This document shows, in pieces, positions 19,280 to 27,329 of a stretch of DNA of 64,000 nt (its first letter is position 1; every line of letters starts with the position of its first letter). The notes under the pieces were generated by a model. It ran no database searches. It was not told the DNA's origin and worked only from the letters and a program-made list of their open reading frames with translations. Both the position numbers and the translations under genes were made by a program. The stretch spans positions 62,001 through 126,000 of the forward strand of contig NZ_RBWS01000011.1 in NCBI RefSeq assembly GCF_003627955.1, written 5' to 3'. This DNA is from Sphingobacterium puteale. Its GTDB lineage: Bacteria; Bacteroidota; Bacteroidia; Sphingobacteriales; Sphingobacteriaceae.

Positions 19280-20314
19280 ATGAATAATAAATTGACGATA
19301 TCAGATATTGCTGCAGCTTTGAACATTTCTAAGGCGACAGTCTCCTTAGTATTGAATGGAAAAGCAAAGCAAGCAAAAATAAGCAAAAAGATGGAGGACA
19401 GGGTACTCCAATACATGGAAGAGGTCGGCTACAGGCCTAATCTTTTTGCGCAGGGGCTTCGTACAGGAAAAACCAAGATCATTGGTATGCTTGTAGAGGA
19501 TATTTCCGATCCTTTCTTTTCGGCAATTGCCCGTCATGCTGAGGAAGTTGCGTATGAAAAAGGATATAAGATCGTTTATTGTAGCACTGAAAATAATACA
19601 AAAAAGACAAAGGAGATGTTGCACATGTACCGAGGTCAGAAAATCGATGGTTACATTATCGCGCCGCCTCCAGGAATAGAAAAAGAAGTGAAAGAATTGA
19701 TCAAAGATGGTTATCCCGTTGTCTTATTTGATAGGACGCTTAAAGGAGTGAATGCCGATACGGTTTTGGTCGATAATTATGAAAGTGCATACCAAGGTAC
19801 AGAACATCTGATTAATAATGGGTACAATGCCATTGGTTTTATCACGCTTATTTCCGACCAGGTACAGATGCAATCCCGTTTACAGGGATACACGGATGCC
19901 CTAAACAATGCGGGACTTAACCCTGTTGTCCTGAATATTCAATATCATGGGGAAGAAGGGGAAAGTGTCCGGGAAATAGAAGGATTGCTACTTGGAGAGC
20001 AAAAACTTGATGCATTATTTTTTGCCACAAACTATATTGCAGATAACGGGCTTGAAGCGATTGCTAATTTACAGTTGGAGATTCCCAAAGATTTGGGAAT
20101 AATGGTCTTTGACGACAACAAAATGTATAAGTTTTTTCATCCACCAATTACGGCTATTGCGCAGCCTGTCAAAGAAATTTCGGAATTCTCCATTAATTTA
20201 CTGCTAAAAAGATTGGCTGAATCAGAGCATGAGGGAACGATTAAGAAAGTGGTATTGTCCAATCAATTGGTGATCAGAAAATCAACGGAAAAAAGAACCA
20301 TTAAATCGAATTGA
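19280..20314 (+). CDS. LacI/GalR-family transcriptional regulator
   Basis: A 344-residue cytoplasmic DNA-binding protein. The N-terminal HTH (LTISDIAAALNISKATVSLVLNG) with the hinge helix region VGYRPNLFAQGLRTGKT is followed by a periplasmic-binding-protein-like effector domain starting IIGMLVEDISDPFFSAIARH. It is the only regulator in the visible PUL, where HTCS or ECF/FecR systems are more usual, and probably responds to a released sugar or phosphosugar. A 129-base gap precedes it, so it may have its own promoter; the stretch holds A/T-rich TTTG elements but no convincing spaced pair. Operators could not be located by eye. A strong hairpin lies about 80 bases after its stop. Confidence 0.93.
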   Translation: MNNKLTISDIAAALNISKATVSLVLNGKAKQAKISKKMEDRVLQYMEEVGYRPNLFAQGLRTGKTKIIGMLVEDISDPFFSAIARHAEEVAYEKGYKIVYCSTENNTKKTKEMLHMYRGQKIDGYIIAPPPGIEKEVKELIKDGYPVVLFDRTLKGVNADTVLVDNYESAYQGTEHLINNGYNAIGFITLISDQVQMQSRLQGYTDALNNAGLNPVVLNIQYHGEEGESVREIEGLLLGEQKLDALFFATNYIADNGLEAIANLQLEIPKDLGIMVFDDNKMYKFFHPPITAIAQPVKEISEFSINLLLKRLAESEHEGTIKKVVLSNQLVIRKSTEKRTIKSN

Positions 20315-20392
20315 GTGGTTAAATTGTATGAAATGAATCGTGTATTCAATGTTTTTTTGAGATAAATTGCGAGATGCTTAAATATATTGGAT

Positions 20393-20419
20393 AAAGCGCA
20401 CTGTATTGCAGTGCGCTTT
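20393..20419. terminator. Convergent hairpin terminator between lacI-type and adh genes
   Basis: AAAGCGCACTG, a 5-base loop TATTG, then CAGTGCGCTTT: a perfect 11-bp stem whose outer A/T pairs give a short U tract in both directions. It lies between the convergent LacI-type and alcohol dehydrogenase genes. Confidence 0.75.
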
Positions 20420-20490
20420 AAAGTGTGGCTGCTGAACTGGACTCCAATGAGCTGGTGGTCCGATCGAAATTCCAGCTTGCACAAATGTGA

Positions 20491-21642
20491 TTAACCGTTA
20501 AAGACAACACCCTCGTAACAAGCGTTATAGATGTCTTTCAGATCTTGCAATACCGGAACCCGTGGGTTAAATCCTGTACATGGATCCAGGAGGGCATTGT
20601 TTGTAATGTAATCAATATTTTTCTCCCAATCTGCTTTTGAAATGCCAAATTCTTTGATCGATGCGATATTGTTTACCTCTTTACGTAGGGTTTCAATGGC
20701 CTGTGCCAATTCCTCGGCGGTTTCTTTACCGATCACTTTTGCCAGATCCGGGAAACGAGTGGATACTTTGGCATTATAGCGGATGACATTCGGCAAGAAG
20801 ATCGCATTTGCGGCACCATGTGGAATGCCATACAAAGCGCCTACCTGATGGGAGAGCGAGTGCACGATACCTAACCAGGCATTGTTAAAAGCCAATCCGG
20901 CCATAAATGACGCGTCGTGCATATTTTGGCGGGCCCGGATGTTTGTAGGGTTGTTTACGGCTTCTTTTAAGTTGTTGAAAACAATCTCCAGACCGCCTTT
21001 AGCCAATACATCGGCATAATTGTCGTCGATATTGGATACATAGGCTTCCACGCAGTGTGTCAAGGCATCCAGCCCCGTATTTGCCGTAATATGTGCCGGC
21101 ATGGAAGCACAGACTTCGCCATCGACAATAGCGATATCGGGTGTCAGTTCGTAGGAAACTATCGGGTATTTGACGCCTTTCTCCCGGTCTGTGATGACCG
21201 CAAGGCCGGTTGTTTCAGTGCCTGTACCACTAGTGGATGGAATAGCGATAAATTTCGCTTTGTTTCGCAACCTAGGGACGGTAAAAGGCTTGACCAGGGC
21301 ATCAAAATCAGCATCCGGATATTCGTAGAATACCCACATCATTTTTGCAGCATCAATTGCCGAGCAGCCGCCAAGGCCGACAATCCAATCGGGTTCAAAC
21401 GCACGCATGGCGTCGGCACCCCGGAAACTTGTAGCTGATGACGGATCTTCCTCTACACCGTCAAAAACAAAAGTTTCAAGACCTGCTTCGTGTAGAAATG
21501 CGATTGATCTATCCAATGTTCCGCTCTTGCGCATCGAATTTCCGCCAGTCACGATAAAGGCCTTTTTACCTTTTATATTTTTCAGTTCTTCAAGACTTCC
21601 CGCGCCGTGGAATACTTCCCCTGCGATAAATAATTTACTCAT
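20491..21642 (-). CDS. Iron-containing alcohol dehydrogenase
   Basis: A 383-residue cytoplasmic protein of the type III (Fe-ADH) family. The N-terminal NAD(P)-binding half contains KKAFIVTGGNSM, the GLGGCSAIDAAKMMWVFYEYP phosphate-binding motif and IAIPSTSGTGTETTGLAVIT. The metal-binding C-terminal half has TANTGLDALTHCVEAYVS and IVHSLSHQVGALYGIPHGAANAIFLP, with the spaced histidines that bind Fe2+ or Zn2+. It reduces aldehydes or oxidises alcohols such as butanol or propanediol. The gene is downstream of and in the same direction as an AraC-type regulator 68 bases away, which may control it. The length is normal for the family. Confidence 0.94.
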   Translation of the reverse strand: MSKLFIAGEVFHGAGSLEELKNIKGKKAFIVTGGNSMRKSGTLDRSIAFLHEAGLETFVFDGVEEDPSSATSFRGADAMRAFEPDWIVGLGGCSAIDAAKMMWVFYEYPDADFDALVKPFTVPRLRNKAKFIAIPSTSGTGTETTGLAVITDREKGVKYPIVSYELTPDIAIVDGEVCASMPAHITANTGLDALTHCVEAYVSNIDDNYADVLAKGGLEIVFNNLKEAVNNPTNIRARQNMHDASFMAGLAFNNAWLGIVHSLSHQVGALYGIPHGAANAIFLPNVIRYNAKVSTRFPDLAKVIGKETAEELAQAIETLRKEVNNIASIKEFGISKADWEKNIDYITNNALLDPCTGFNPRVPVLQDLKDIYNACYEGVVFNG

Positions 21643-21710
21643 GTTTCTATCTTTAAATGTGATACGACAAAGATAGTAGAGGGTGGGGCTCTGTTATTAC
21701 ACAAACAAGA

Positions 21711-22586
21711 CTATGTGTTATACATTTGCGCCAATTCGTTCTGCAGCTGGGTGGGTGTTTCCCGGAGTTTGGCTTTCACAAACTTGTTGAGCGCCGCCGG
21801 AGAGTTGAAGCCCAGGTCAAAGGCAATTTCCTTGTGGGTGATGTCAGCAAACATCAACTGGCGCTTGATTTCGGTCAGAATCCTGTTGTGGATGGTATTG
21901 ATCGCGGTATCGCCGCAATGTTTTTTGGTAATGGCATTGAGCTTTTTGGATGTGATAGCAAGCTGATCGGCATAATACTGCACCGACCGCTGCTCTTTGT
22001 AGTTTTCATGCAGCAACTTTTTAAATTCGATATACAAGGGTTGGTCTGTGGTCTTATTCCCCAGGACAGGGTGCTGTCCGTGTACGGATTCAATAAGTTT
22101 GAGCAACAGGATCTTGATGTAAAAGCGCGCTTCTTCTTTGCGGACTAGACTCGGATGTTCATAGATATTTTTGATCAGCTGTATCGTGTGGATACTTTCG
22201 GTAAATTCTGACCCGGACAGGACCGTATTATTCAGTTGGGTCGAGAGGTTGATATTATAGGGGCTTAACTCGTTTTTAAGGATATCCGAACAGAATAATA
22301 CTTCTTCAAATAAGATGATTTTCCCGACTATTTGAGTAGACACCGCCTGAATAGCATGGACCTGATTGGGGAAGATCACCGAGATGCGGCTGCTGTTCAG
22401 CAGGTATTGACGCGCTTCGATCTGTAGTTTTAGTTCGCCTTCTTCGATCACTAAAATACAAAAGTGATCTTTTTGATGTGGCGTAGTATAGGCATGTACA
22501 TGTGCGGAATTCAGGTCAAATACCCGGAAAGAGAGTTTCTCATCTTCCATTTTTTGGATCTGTTGTTTCAGCTGTAATCGTTCCAT
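21711..22586 (-). CDS. AraC-family transcriptional regulator
   Basis: About 291 residues, with ATG 22586 preferred over the adjacent in-frame TTG. The N-terminal half is a cupin-like sensor domain (HQKDHFCILVIEEGELKLQIEARQYLL, SRISVIFPNQVHAIQ). The C-terminal 100 residues form the double HTH: QLAITSKKLNAITKKHCGDTA, then HKEIAFDLGFNSPAALNKFVKAKLRETPTQLQ, which is the AraC signature. It is a cytoplasmic activator. The divergence of neighbours is uninformative; the closest target is the iron-type alcohol dehydrogenase gene immediately downstream. The effector is unknown. Confidence 0.93.
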   Translation of the reverse strand: MERLQLKQQIQKMEDEKLSFRVFDLNSAHVHAYTTPHQKDHFCILVIEEGELKLQIEARQYLLNSSRISVIFPNQVHAIQAVSTQIVGKIILFEEVLFCSDILKNELSPYNINLSTQLNNTVLSGSEFTESIHTIQLIKNIYEHPSLVRKEEARFYIKILLLKLIESVHGQHPVLGNKTTDQPLYIEFKKLLHENYKEQRSVQYYADQLAITSKKLNAITKKHCGDTAINTIHNRILTEIKRQLMFADITHKEIAFDLGFNSPAALNKFVKAKLRETPTQLQNELAQMYNT

Positions 22587-22769
22587 CAATTCGTTTCTGT
22601 TATTTAAAAGAACGGCAAAGTTAGGAATTTATGGACAGGCTGACAGCGTTGGAACATTAAAGATATGACATTTTCTCGTGATCCGTCGTAGCTTTGCGGC
22701 AAGCAGGCTCTTAGGACGCTAGCATAAAAATTGGGAATAAGAAATTAGCCAGCTTGTTGAAGGCGGCTG

Positions 22770-25064
22770 CTAAACTTTTGGGGACTCTTTTTTCGGGTTG
22801 GCAGTTCCAGTGCGCAGATGTTGCCGTAGACAGGCTGCTGTTAGTGAGACAGTATCCTTCAGCAAATCGGTAACCGTACCTGTAAACTGCACATTTCCGC
22901 CAGACTTGCCGGCTCCGGGGCCTATGTCTATAATCCAGTCGGCCTGGGCAATGACATCGAGGTTGTGCTCAATGACGATGAGCGTATTATGGTTGTCAAC
23001 AAGGCCATTGATAAATTCTAACAGCTTTTCTGTATCACTTGGATGTAAGCCTGTGCTTGGTTCATCAAGGACAATAATCTGATTGGTGTTTTTCAGTTCT
23101 TTGGTCAATTTCAGCCGTTGCCTTTCCCCGCCTGAAAAGCTGTCTGCTCGTTGCCCTAAGGTCAGATAGCCCAAACCCAATTTGAGTAACATGTCGAATG
23201 ACTCGTGGTATTGCTTGTCAGGGAAAAAATTATAGGCTTCTGCTACGGTCATAGCCATCACCTCAACAATATTTTTGGAGTTATAGTGATATTTTAAGAC
23301 CGCTGGCTTAAAACCGGAGCCGCCGCAGACTTCGCAGGGTTGTTCAATGTCATCCATAAAGGCCAGATCAATTTTTTCTGCACCGATACCTCTACAGTTC
23401 TCGCAAGCGCCTAAACTATTTCGGCTAAAAAGTTTTTCGGATACCTGATTTGCTTTTGCAAACTGTGTTCGTACCGCACCCGATAAACCGAGGTAGGTCA
23501 ACAGATTAGAGCGTATGCCCGTGGAAAACAGAGACTGGTCAATTAGAGTGGTTTTGGGATAAAATTTGGGCAGGACTTTGTTGATCAGTGTGCTCTTACC
23601 TGAGCCTGCGACTCCAGTAACCACGGTCAACACGTTTTGGGGAATCTTGACATGGATGTCTTTAAGATTATGCAGATTCGCATGACTGATTTCGAGATAT
23701 CCGCTTGCGGATCTGGGCTTGGTATTCATTTCAGGTGCTTTGGCAAAGTATCGTCCTGTTTTTCCGGTTGATTTTTTCAGTCCGGCCACCGTGCCTTCAT
23801 AGACAATCTCACCGCCGTTCTTGCCCGACTCTGGTCCCATATCGATGACCCAATCGGCGATGCGAATCAGATCAGGGTCGTGTTCGACAAGTAAAACGGT
23901 ATTGCCCTTGTCGCGCAGCTGTTTAATGATCGCGGCTATACTTTGTAAATCCTTTGGATGAAGTCCGATGCTTGGCTCGTCAAAAATATAGAGCAAATCC
24001 GTGAGACTGTTCCCCAGGTTTCTGACCATTTTTATGCGTTGACTTTCCCCGCCGGACAGCGTATCTGTTCTCCGGTCCAATGTCAGATACTGCAAACCTA
24101 TGTTCACGATATGTTGAAGTTTCTTTTGCAGTTCAGTAAGAATGATAGCAAATGCGTTGGATTGTAAAGAACCAATAAATTCCAAAAGCTCATCGATGGC
24201 AAGGGCGGTGCAGTCGGCTATACTTTTGCCGTTTATTTTACAGGACAGAATCTTATCATTTAATCTTTTCCCCTTGCATACAGGACAAGTTTTGGTAATG
24301 ATCGTTTTGTTTAACGCTTCCTTTCGGGTAAGGATTTCTTTGGATTGCTTCTTGAGGAAAGCTTTTTCAATACGGGGGATGATTCCCTCGTATTTTACCG
24401 TTTTTCCCCATTCCCGATCGGGGTTCTTGGGTTTGTGTTCTACCGCATGTAGAAGCAGGTCCCATTCTTCCGGAGTATAATCGTCAAGCTTTTTATCATT
24501 GTCAAAATAACCGGATAAGGTGTACCGCGTCAAACGCCAGCCGCCAGGCTGAAAAGTCGGAAATCGTATGGCTCCTGCGTTCAAAGATTTTTGTTTGTCT
24601 ATAAGGCTTTCCACATCAACGGTCTGTACCATGCCAAGCCCTTCACACTCTTTGCACATCCCCAACGGATTATTGAAAGAAAAAACATTCGAATAGCCCA
24701 CAAACGGTGTCCCCATGCGCGAGAAAAGCAAGCGCAAAGACGCATAAACATCGGTAGCGGTCCCTACGGTCGACCGTGCATTGCCGCCTAATCTTTTTTG
24801 ATTGATAATAATAGGGACATTCAAGTTATCTATTTTGTCCACATCCGGAACACCGATGTGCTGCAGGCGGTTTCTGATAAAACTGGCCTGTGTTTCGCTG
24901 AACTGCCTTTGCGCTTCAGCACCTATCGTTTCAAAGACCAAAGACGATTTGCCCGATCCCGAGACACCAGTGAATACAGTGATCTTTTTCTTTGCGATCT
25001 GGACAGAAATATTCTTGAGATTATTTTGCCGGGCATGGATGACGTTAATATGCTCCATATTCAT
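22770..25064 (-). CDS. UvrA-like ABC ATPase (short, drug-resistance type)
   Basis: A 764-residue protein with two ABC ATPase modules in the UvrA arrangement: Walker A GVSGSGKSSLVF and GVAGSGKSTLINK, ABC signatures LSGGESQRIK and FSGGERQRLK, Walker B segments IFDEPSIGLHPKD and VLDEPSTGLHPSD. UvrA zinc-module cysteines are present (CKECEGLG, CPVCKGKR, CENCRG, CEVCGGSG). It is about 180 residues shorter than housekeeping UvrA because the UvrB-binding and part of the insertion region near the N-terminal module are missing. This resembles DrrC-type UvrA-like proteins that protect against DNA-intercalating drugs. It sits divergent from a MarR regulator with an operator-like dyad between, supporting inducible drug or DNA-damage defence rather than core repair. 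Confidence 0.88.
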   Translation of the reverse strand: MNMEHINVIHARQNNLKNISVQIAKKKITVFTGVSGSGKSSLVFETIGAEAQRQFSETQASFIRNRLQHIGVPDVDKIDNLNVPIIINQKRLGGNARSTVGTATDVYASLRLLFSRMGTPFVGYSNVFSFNNPLGMCKECEGLGMVQTVDVESLIDKQKSLNAGAIRFPTFQPGGWRLTRYTLSGYFDNDKKLDDYTPEEWDLLLHAVEHKPKNPDREWGKTVKYEGIIPRIEKAFLKKQSKEILTRKEALNKTIITKTCPVCKGKRLNDKILSCKINGKSIADCTALAIDELLEFIGSLQSNAFAIILTELQKKLQHIVNIGLQYLTLDRRTDTLSGGESQRIKMVRNLGNSLTDLLYIFDEPSIGLHPKDLQSIAAIIKQLRDKGNTVLLVEHDPDLIRIADWVIDMGPESGKNGGEIVYEGTVAGLKKSTGKTGRYFAKAPEMNTKPRSASGYLEISHANLHNLKDIHVKIPQNVLTVVTGVAGSGKSTLINKVLPKFYPKTTLIDQSLFSTGIRSNLLTYLGLSGAVRTQFAKANQVSEKLFSRNSLGACENCRGIGAEKIDLAFMDDIEQPCEVCGGSGFKPAVLKYHYNSKNIVEVMAMTVAEAYNFFPDKQYHESFDMLLKLGLGYLTLGQRADSFSGGERQRLKLTKELKNTNQIIVLDEPSTGLHPSDTEKLLEFINGLVDNHNTLIVIEHNLDVIAQADWIIDIGPGAGKSGGNVQFTGTVTDLLKDTVSLTAACLRQHLRTGTANPKKESPKV

Positions 25065-25079
25065 TAACTTTGGAAATTA

Positions 25080-25092
25080 TTAACTAAGTTAA
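25080..25092. promoter_or_regulatory. Dyad operator candidate for the MarR regulator
   Basis: TTAACT-A-AGTTAA is a perfect 6-bp inverted repeat around one central base, in the 42-base gap between the divergent UvrA-like and MarR genes. MarR proteins typically bind such short A/T-rich dyads over their own promoter. Confidence 0.6.
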
Positions 25093-25106
25093 CTATTTTG
25101 TGGGCA

Positions 25107-25529
25107 ATGGACAAAACTGAACGGAAATTTTATGAGGTGTTTACAGATTTGCAATGCTTCATCTTGGCGAATATGAATAGGGGCGAGGTCAATGGAGTAA
25201 CTGCCACGCACTACAATATGATCGAATATATTTACCGTCATGATCATTGTATCGTCAAGCAGATCGCTCAAGCGTTTAATATAAGTCCGCCCGCAGTGTC
25301 CAAACAGCTCAAATTTTTGATTGCACATGATCTCGTCGAACAGCAACAGTCTGCCGTCGACCGCAGAATTTTCAACTTGCGTGTAACGGATAAGGGCAAA
25401 TTCATTATCGACAATTCGGAGAATTTCAGGGAAACAGTGGCCAAAGAAGCTTCTAAGAGTTTGACGGAAGATGATTTAAATAAGCTGACCGAATTGCTCA
25501 ATAAGGTGTTGGCAGGGGTGAAAAAATAA
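25107..25529 (+). CDS. MarR-family transcriptional regulator
   Basis: About 140 residues, with ATG 25107 preferred over the TTG at 25098. The winged-helix core is visible: THYNMIEYIYRHDHCIVKQIAQAFNISPPAVSKQLKFLIAHDLVEQ followed by the wing DRRIFNLRVTDKGKFIID, then the C-terminal dimerisation helix SLTEDDLNKLTELLNKVL. These cytoplasmic dimers repress until a phenolic or drug ligand binds. It is divergently transcribed from the UvrA-like gene with a dyad between them, so self- and neighbour-repression is the natural reading. Confidence 0.9.
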   Translation: MDKTERKFYEVFTDLQCFILANMNRGEVNGVTATHYNMIEYIYRHDHCIVKQIAQAFNISPPAVSKQLKFLIAHDLVEQQQSAVDRRIFNLRVTDKGKFIIDNSENFRETVAKEASKSLTEDDLNKLTELLNKVLAGVKK

Positions 25530-25616
25530 GCAATGGTTTCAGCAAGGAGAAACAAGGATACTGTTGCTGCATTATTCTACTGGTTTTTATAGAAATCCAT
25601 CATAAATTGACTTTCC

Positions 25617-25637
25617 TAAAAATAAAGCCTAATTTTG
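25617..25637 (+). promoter_or_regulatory. Bacteroidota-type promoter for the ECF sigma gene
   Basis: A TTG at 25617-25619 and TAATTTTG at 25630-25637 fit the two parts of the consensus, but here they are only 10 bases apart, so TTG should be sought further upstream (ATTATTCTACTGG) or accepted as weak. The -7 element TAnnTTTG itself is exact and lies 28 bases before the ATG of the sigma factor. Confidence 0.5.
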
Positions 25638-25665
25638 ACTGATCAACAATAATTAAACCATAAGG

Positions 25666-26193
25666 ATGAATGTAGCACATGTCAGACAACTGTTTACCCA
25701 GCTTTACGAAGAGAATTGGGTGAAGCTGTATGTACATGTTTTCCGGATGTTAAATGATCAGGACGAGGCCCGTGATATTGTACAGGAAATATTTGCCAAT
25801 CTCTGGGACCGTATGGAGCGGCTGGAAATCGAGCATTCTTATCAGGCTTATCTCTTTCGTTCGGCCCGTAATCTGGTGATCAACCGCATTGCAAGCCAGG
25901 ATGTGGGCCGTAAATATGAACATTACCTGGAGCATGCAGCGCCAAGCCCAGAAATTATGCCCGACGAATTGTTGCGGGAGAAAGAATTGGCTGAACAGAT
26001 CGATAAAGCGATTGAAAAGCTGCCGCGCAAAATGGCGCTGATCTTCAAAAAAAGCCGTTTTGAACAACGAAGTTACCGGGAGATCGCCGAGGAACTTGCT
26101 ATCTCTGAGCAGACAGTCAAAAAGCAGATTTACAACGCATTGACAGTCCTAAGAAAAAAAATACGAACTATTTTCATTTTTTTCTACCACTAA
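25666..26193 (+). CDS. ECF RNA polymerase sigma factor (FecI-like)
   Basis: A 175-residue cytoplasmic sigma factor. Region 2 is LYVHVFRMLNDQDEARDIVQEIFANLWDRM, region 2.3-2.4 follows with YLFRSARNLVINRI, and region 4 is FEQRSYREIAEELAISEQTVKKQIYNALTVLRKKI. There is no region 1 or 3, so it is ECF class. It stands 44 bases before a FecR anti-sigma gene and a SusC with an STN domain, which defines the usual trans-envelope signalling triplet of Bacteroidota: ligand transport by SusC is relayed through FecR to release the sigma factor, which then transcribes the susCD genes. Confidence 0.95.
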   Translation: MNVAHVRQLFTQLYEENWVKLYVHVFRMLNDQDEARDIVQEIFANLWDRMERLEIEHSYQAYLFRSARNLVINRIASQDVGRKYEHYLEHAAPSPEIMPDELLREKELAEQIDKAIEKLPRKMALIFKKSRFEQRSYREIAEELAISEQTVKKQIYNALTVLRKKIRTIFIFFYH

Positions 26194-26237
26194 GAGGCCG
26201 TCATCCTGTCTTCTAAGCAATAAACAGGATAGTACCT

Positions 26238-27290
26238 ATGAAACCACCATTATCGAAACAATTGCTGCAAAAGTATCAGCAGGGGATGTGCAATGCCGAA
26301 GAAAAGGCCTTTGTCGAAAGTTGGTACAATCAGCTCAGCAGGACAAATAACACAAAAGATATACCGGAACTTGATCTGGCTGCCGAAGATCGGTATTTCC
26401 AGGAGCATATTTTTGGTCCCGAATTAAGAGCTCATAGCCAGCGCAAAGCTTATAGGAAGATAGCAGCCAGTATCGTATTCTTTTTGATGGCTGGAGCAGC
26501 GATGTACTTCTTCTCCCAACGCCAGCGATCTCCTCAGCCACTGCCTTTTAGTGTGGGTCAATTCCAGGCCGATCTGCTGATCGGAAACGAGGTGGTCAGC
26601 CTCGACAAGAAGAAGCCGTTTAGCCCTGCCTATATGGCGCAGCAAAAGGGGGATAAGGTAGCGGTCAAAACCAAAAAGGGGCAAGAATTCAAAATGGAGC
26701 TTCCGGATGGTACGACGGTGTGGTTAAATGCAGACAGCAAGCTGGAAATCGGGCCAGGGTACAATATCCAGGAGCGCTCGGTATTCTTGACAGGTGAAGC
26801 CTATTTCAAGGTGGCAAAAAATAAAGCGAAACCCTTTATTGTTCATGTCGGCAACACCAGCATTGAAGCCCTGGGAACTGCTTTTAACGTGAAATTATAC
26901 GCAAACGATAGTCAGCTCCTGACTACACAGCTTGACGAAGGAAAAATACGTGTCAGCAATGCCGGCAGGCAGGAGACTCTGCTACCGGGACAGTCGATCC
27001 AGGTGAATGTGCTGAATGGTGCCTTCCAGCTTCAGCAGGAAAACAGACCGCAGGATGTCTCCAACTGGAAAGACGGTTACTTTGAATTTGACCAGACGCC
27101 GCTTCCGGAGATTTTGGCTGACCTTGCCCGTTGGTACAATTTTACCTATAGCTTGTCGCCTGTCTATAAAAATAAAGTGCTTAGCGGAAAAATCAGCAAA
27201 AAAGAGTCCTTTGCCGAAGTGCTGAAGATATTACGTTTCGCCGGCATCAATTATAAAATCGACAAGGACAGACTCTTACTTGTTCCCTAA
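26238..27290 (+). CDS. FecR-family anti-sigma factor
   Basis: A 350-residue inner-membrane protein. The N-terminal cytoplasmic part (about 1-73) with the AEEKAFVESWYNQL motif binds the sigma factor. One membrane span is seen at about 76-94 (ASIVFFLMAGAAMYFFS). The periplasmic FecR domain follows (VAVKTKKGQEFKMELPDGTTVWLNADSKL, VFLTGEAYFKVAKNKAKPFIVHVG, GTAFNVKLYA). The C-terminal STN-like DUF4974 part (FEFDQTPLPEILADLARWYNFTY) would contact the SusC signalling domain. The neighbours are the ECF sigma gene upstream and the SusC gene 39 bases downstream. Confidence 0.94.
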   Translation: MKPPLSKQLLQKYQQGMCNAEEKAFVESWYNQLSRTNNTKDIPELDLAAEDRYFQEHIFGPELRAHSQRKAYRKIAASIVFFLMAGAAMYFFSQRQRSPQPLPFSVGQFQADLLIGNEVVSLDKKKPFSPAYMAQQKGDKVAVKTKKGQEFKMELPDGTTVWLNADSKLEIGPGYNIQERSVFLTGEAYFKVAKNKAKPFIVHVGNTSIEALGTAFNVKLYANDSQLLTTQLDEGKIRVSNAGRQETLLPGQSIQVNVLNGAFQLQQENRPQDVSNWKDGYFEFDQTPLPEILADLARWYNFTYSLSPVYKNKVLSGKISKKESFAEVLKILRFAGINYKIDKDRLLLVP

Positions 27291-27329
27291 CCAAACTCGA
27301 AACAAACGAATTTTCAATCTAAATACCCT

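Noticed and set aside
25617..25619. TTG as the -33 element for the sigma-gene promoter
   Set aside because: Spacing of 10 bases to TAATTTTG is too short for the Bacteroidota consensus; only the -7 box is retained as support.
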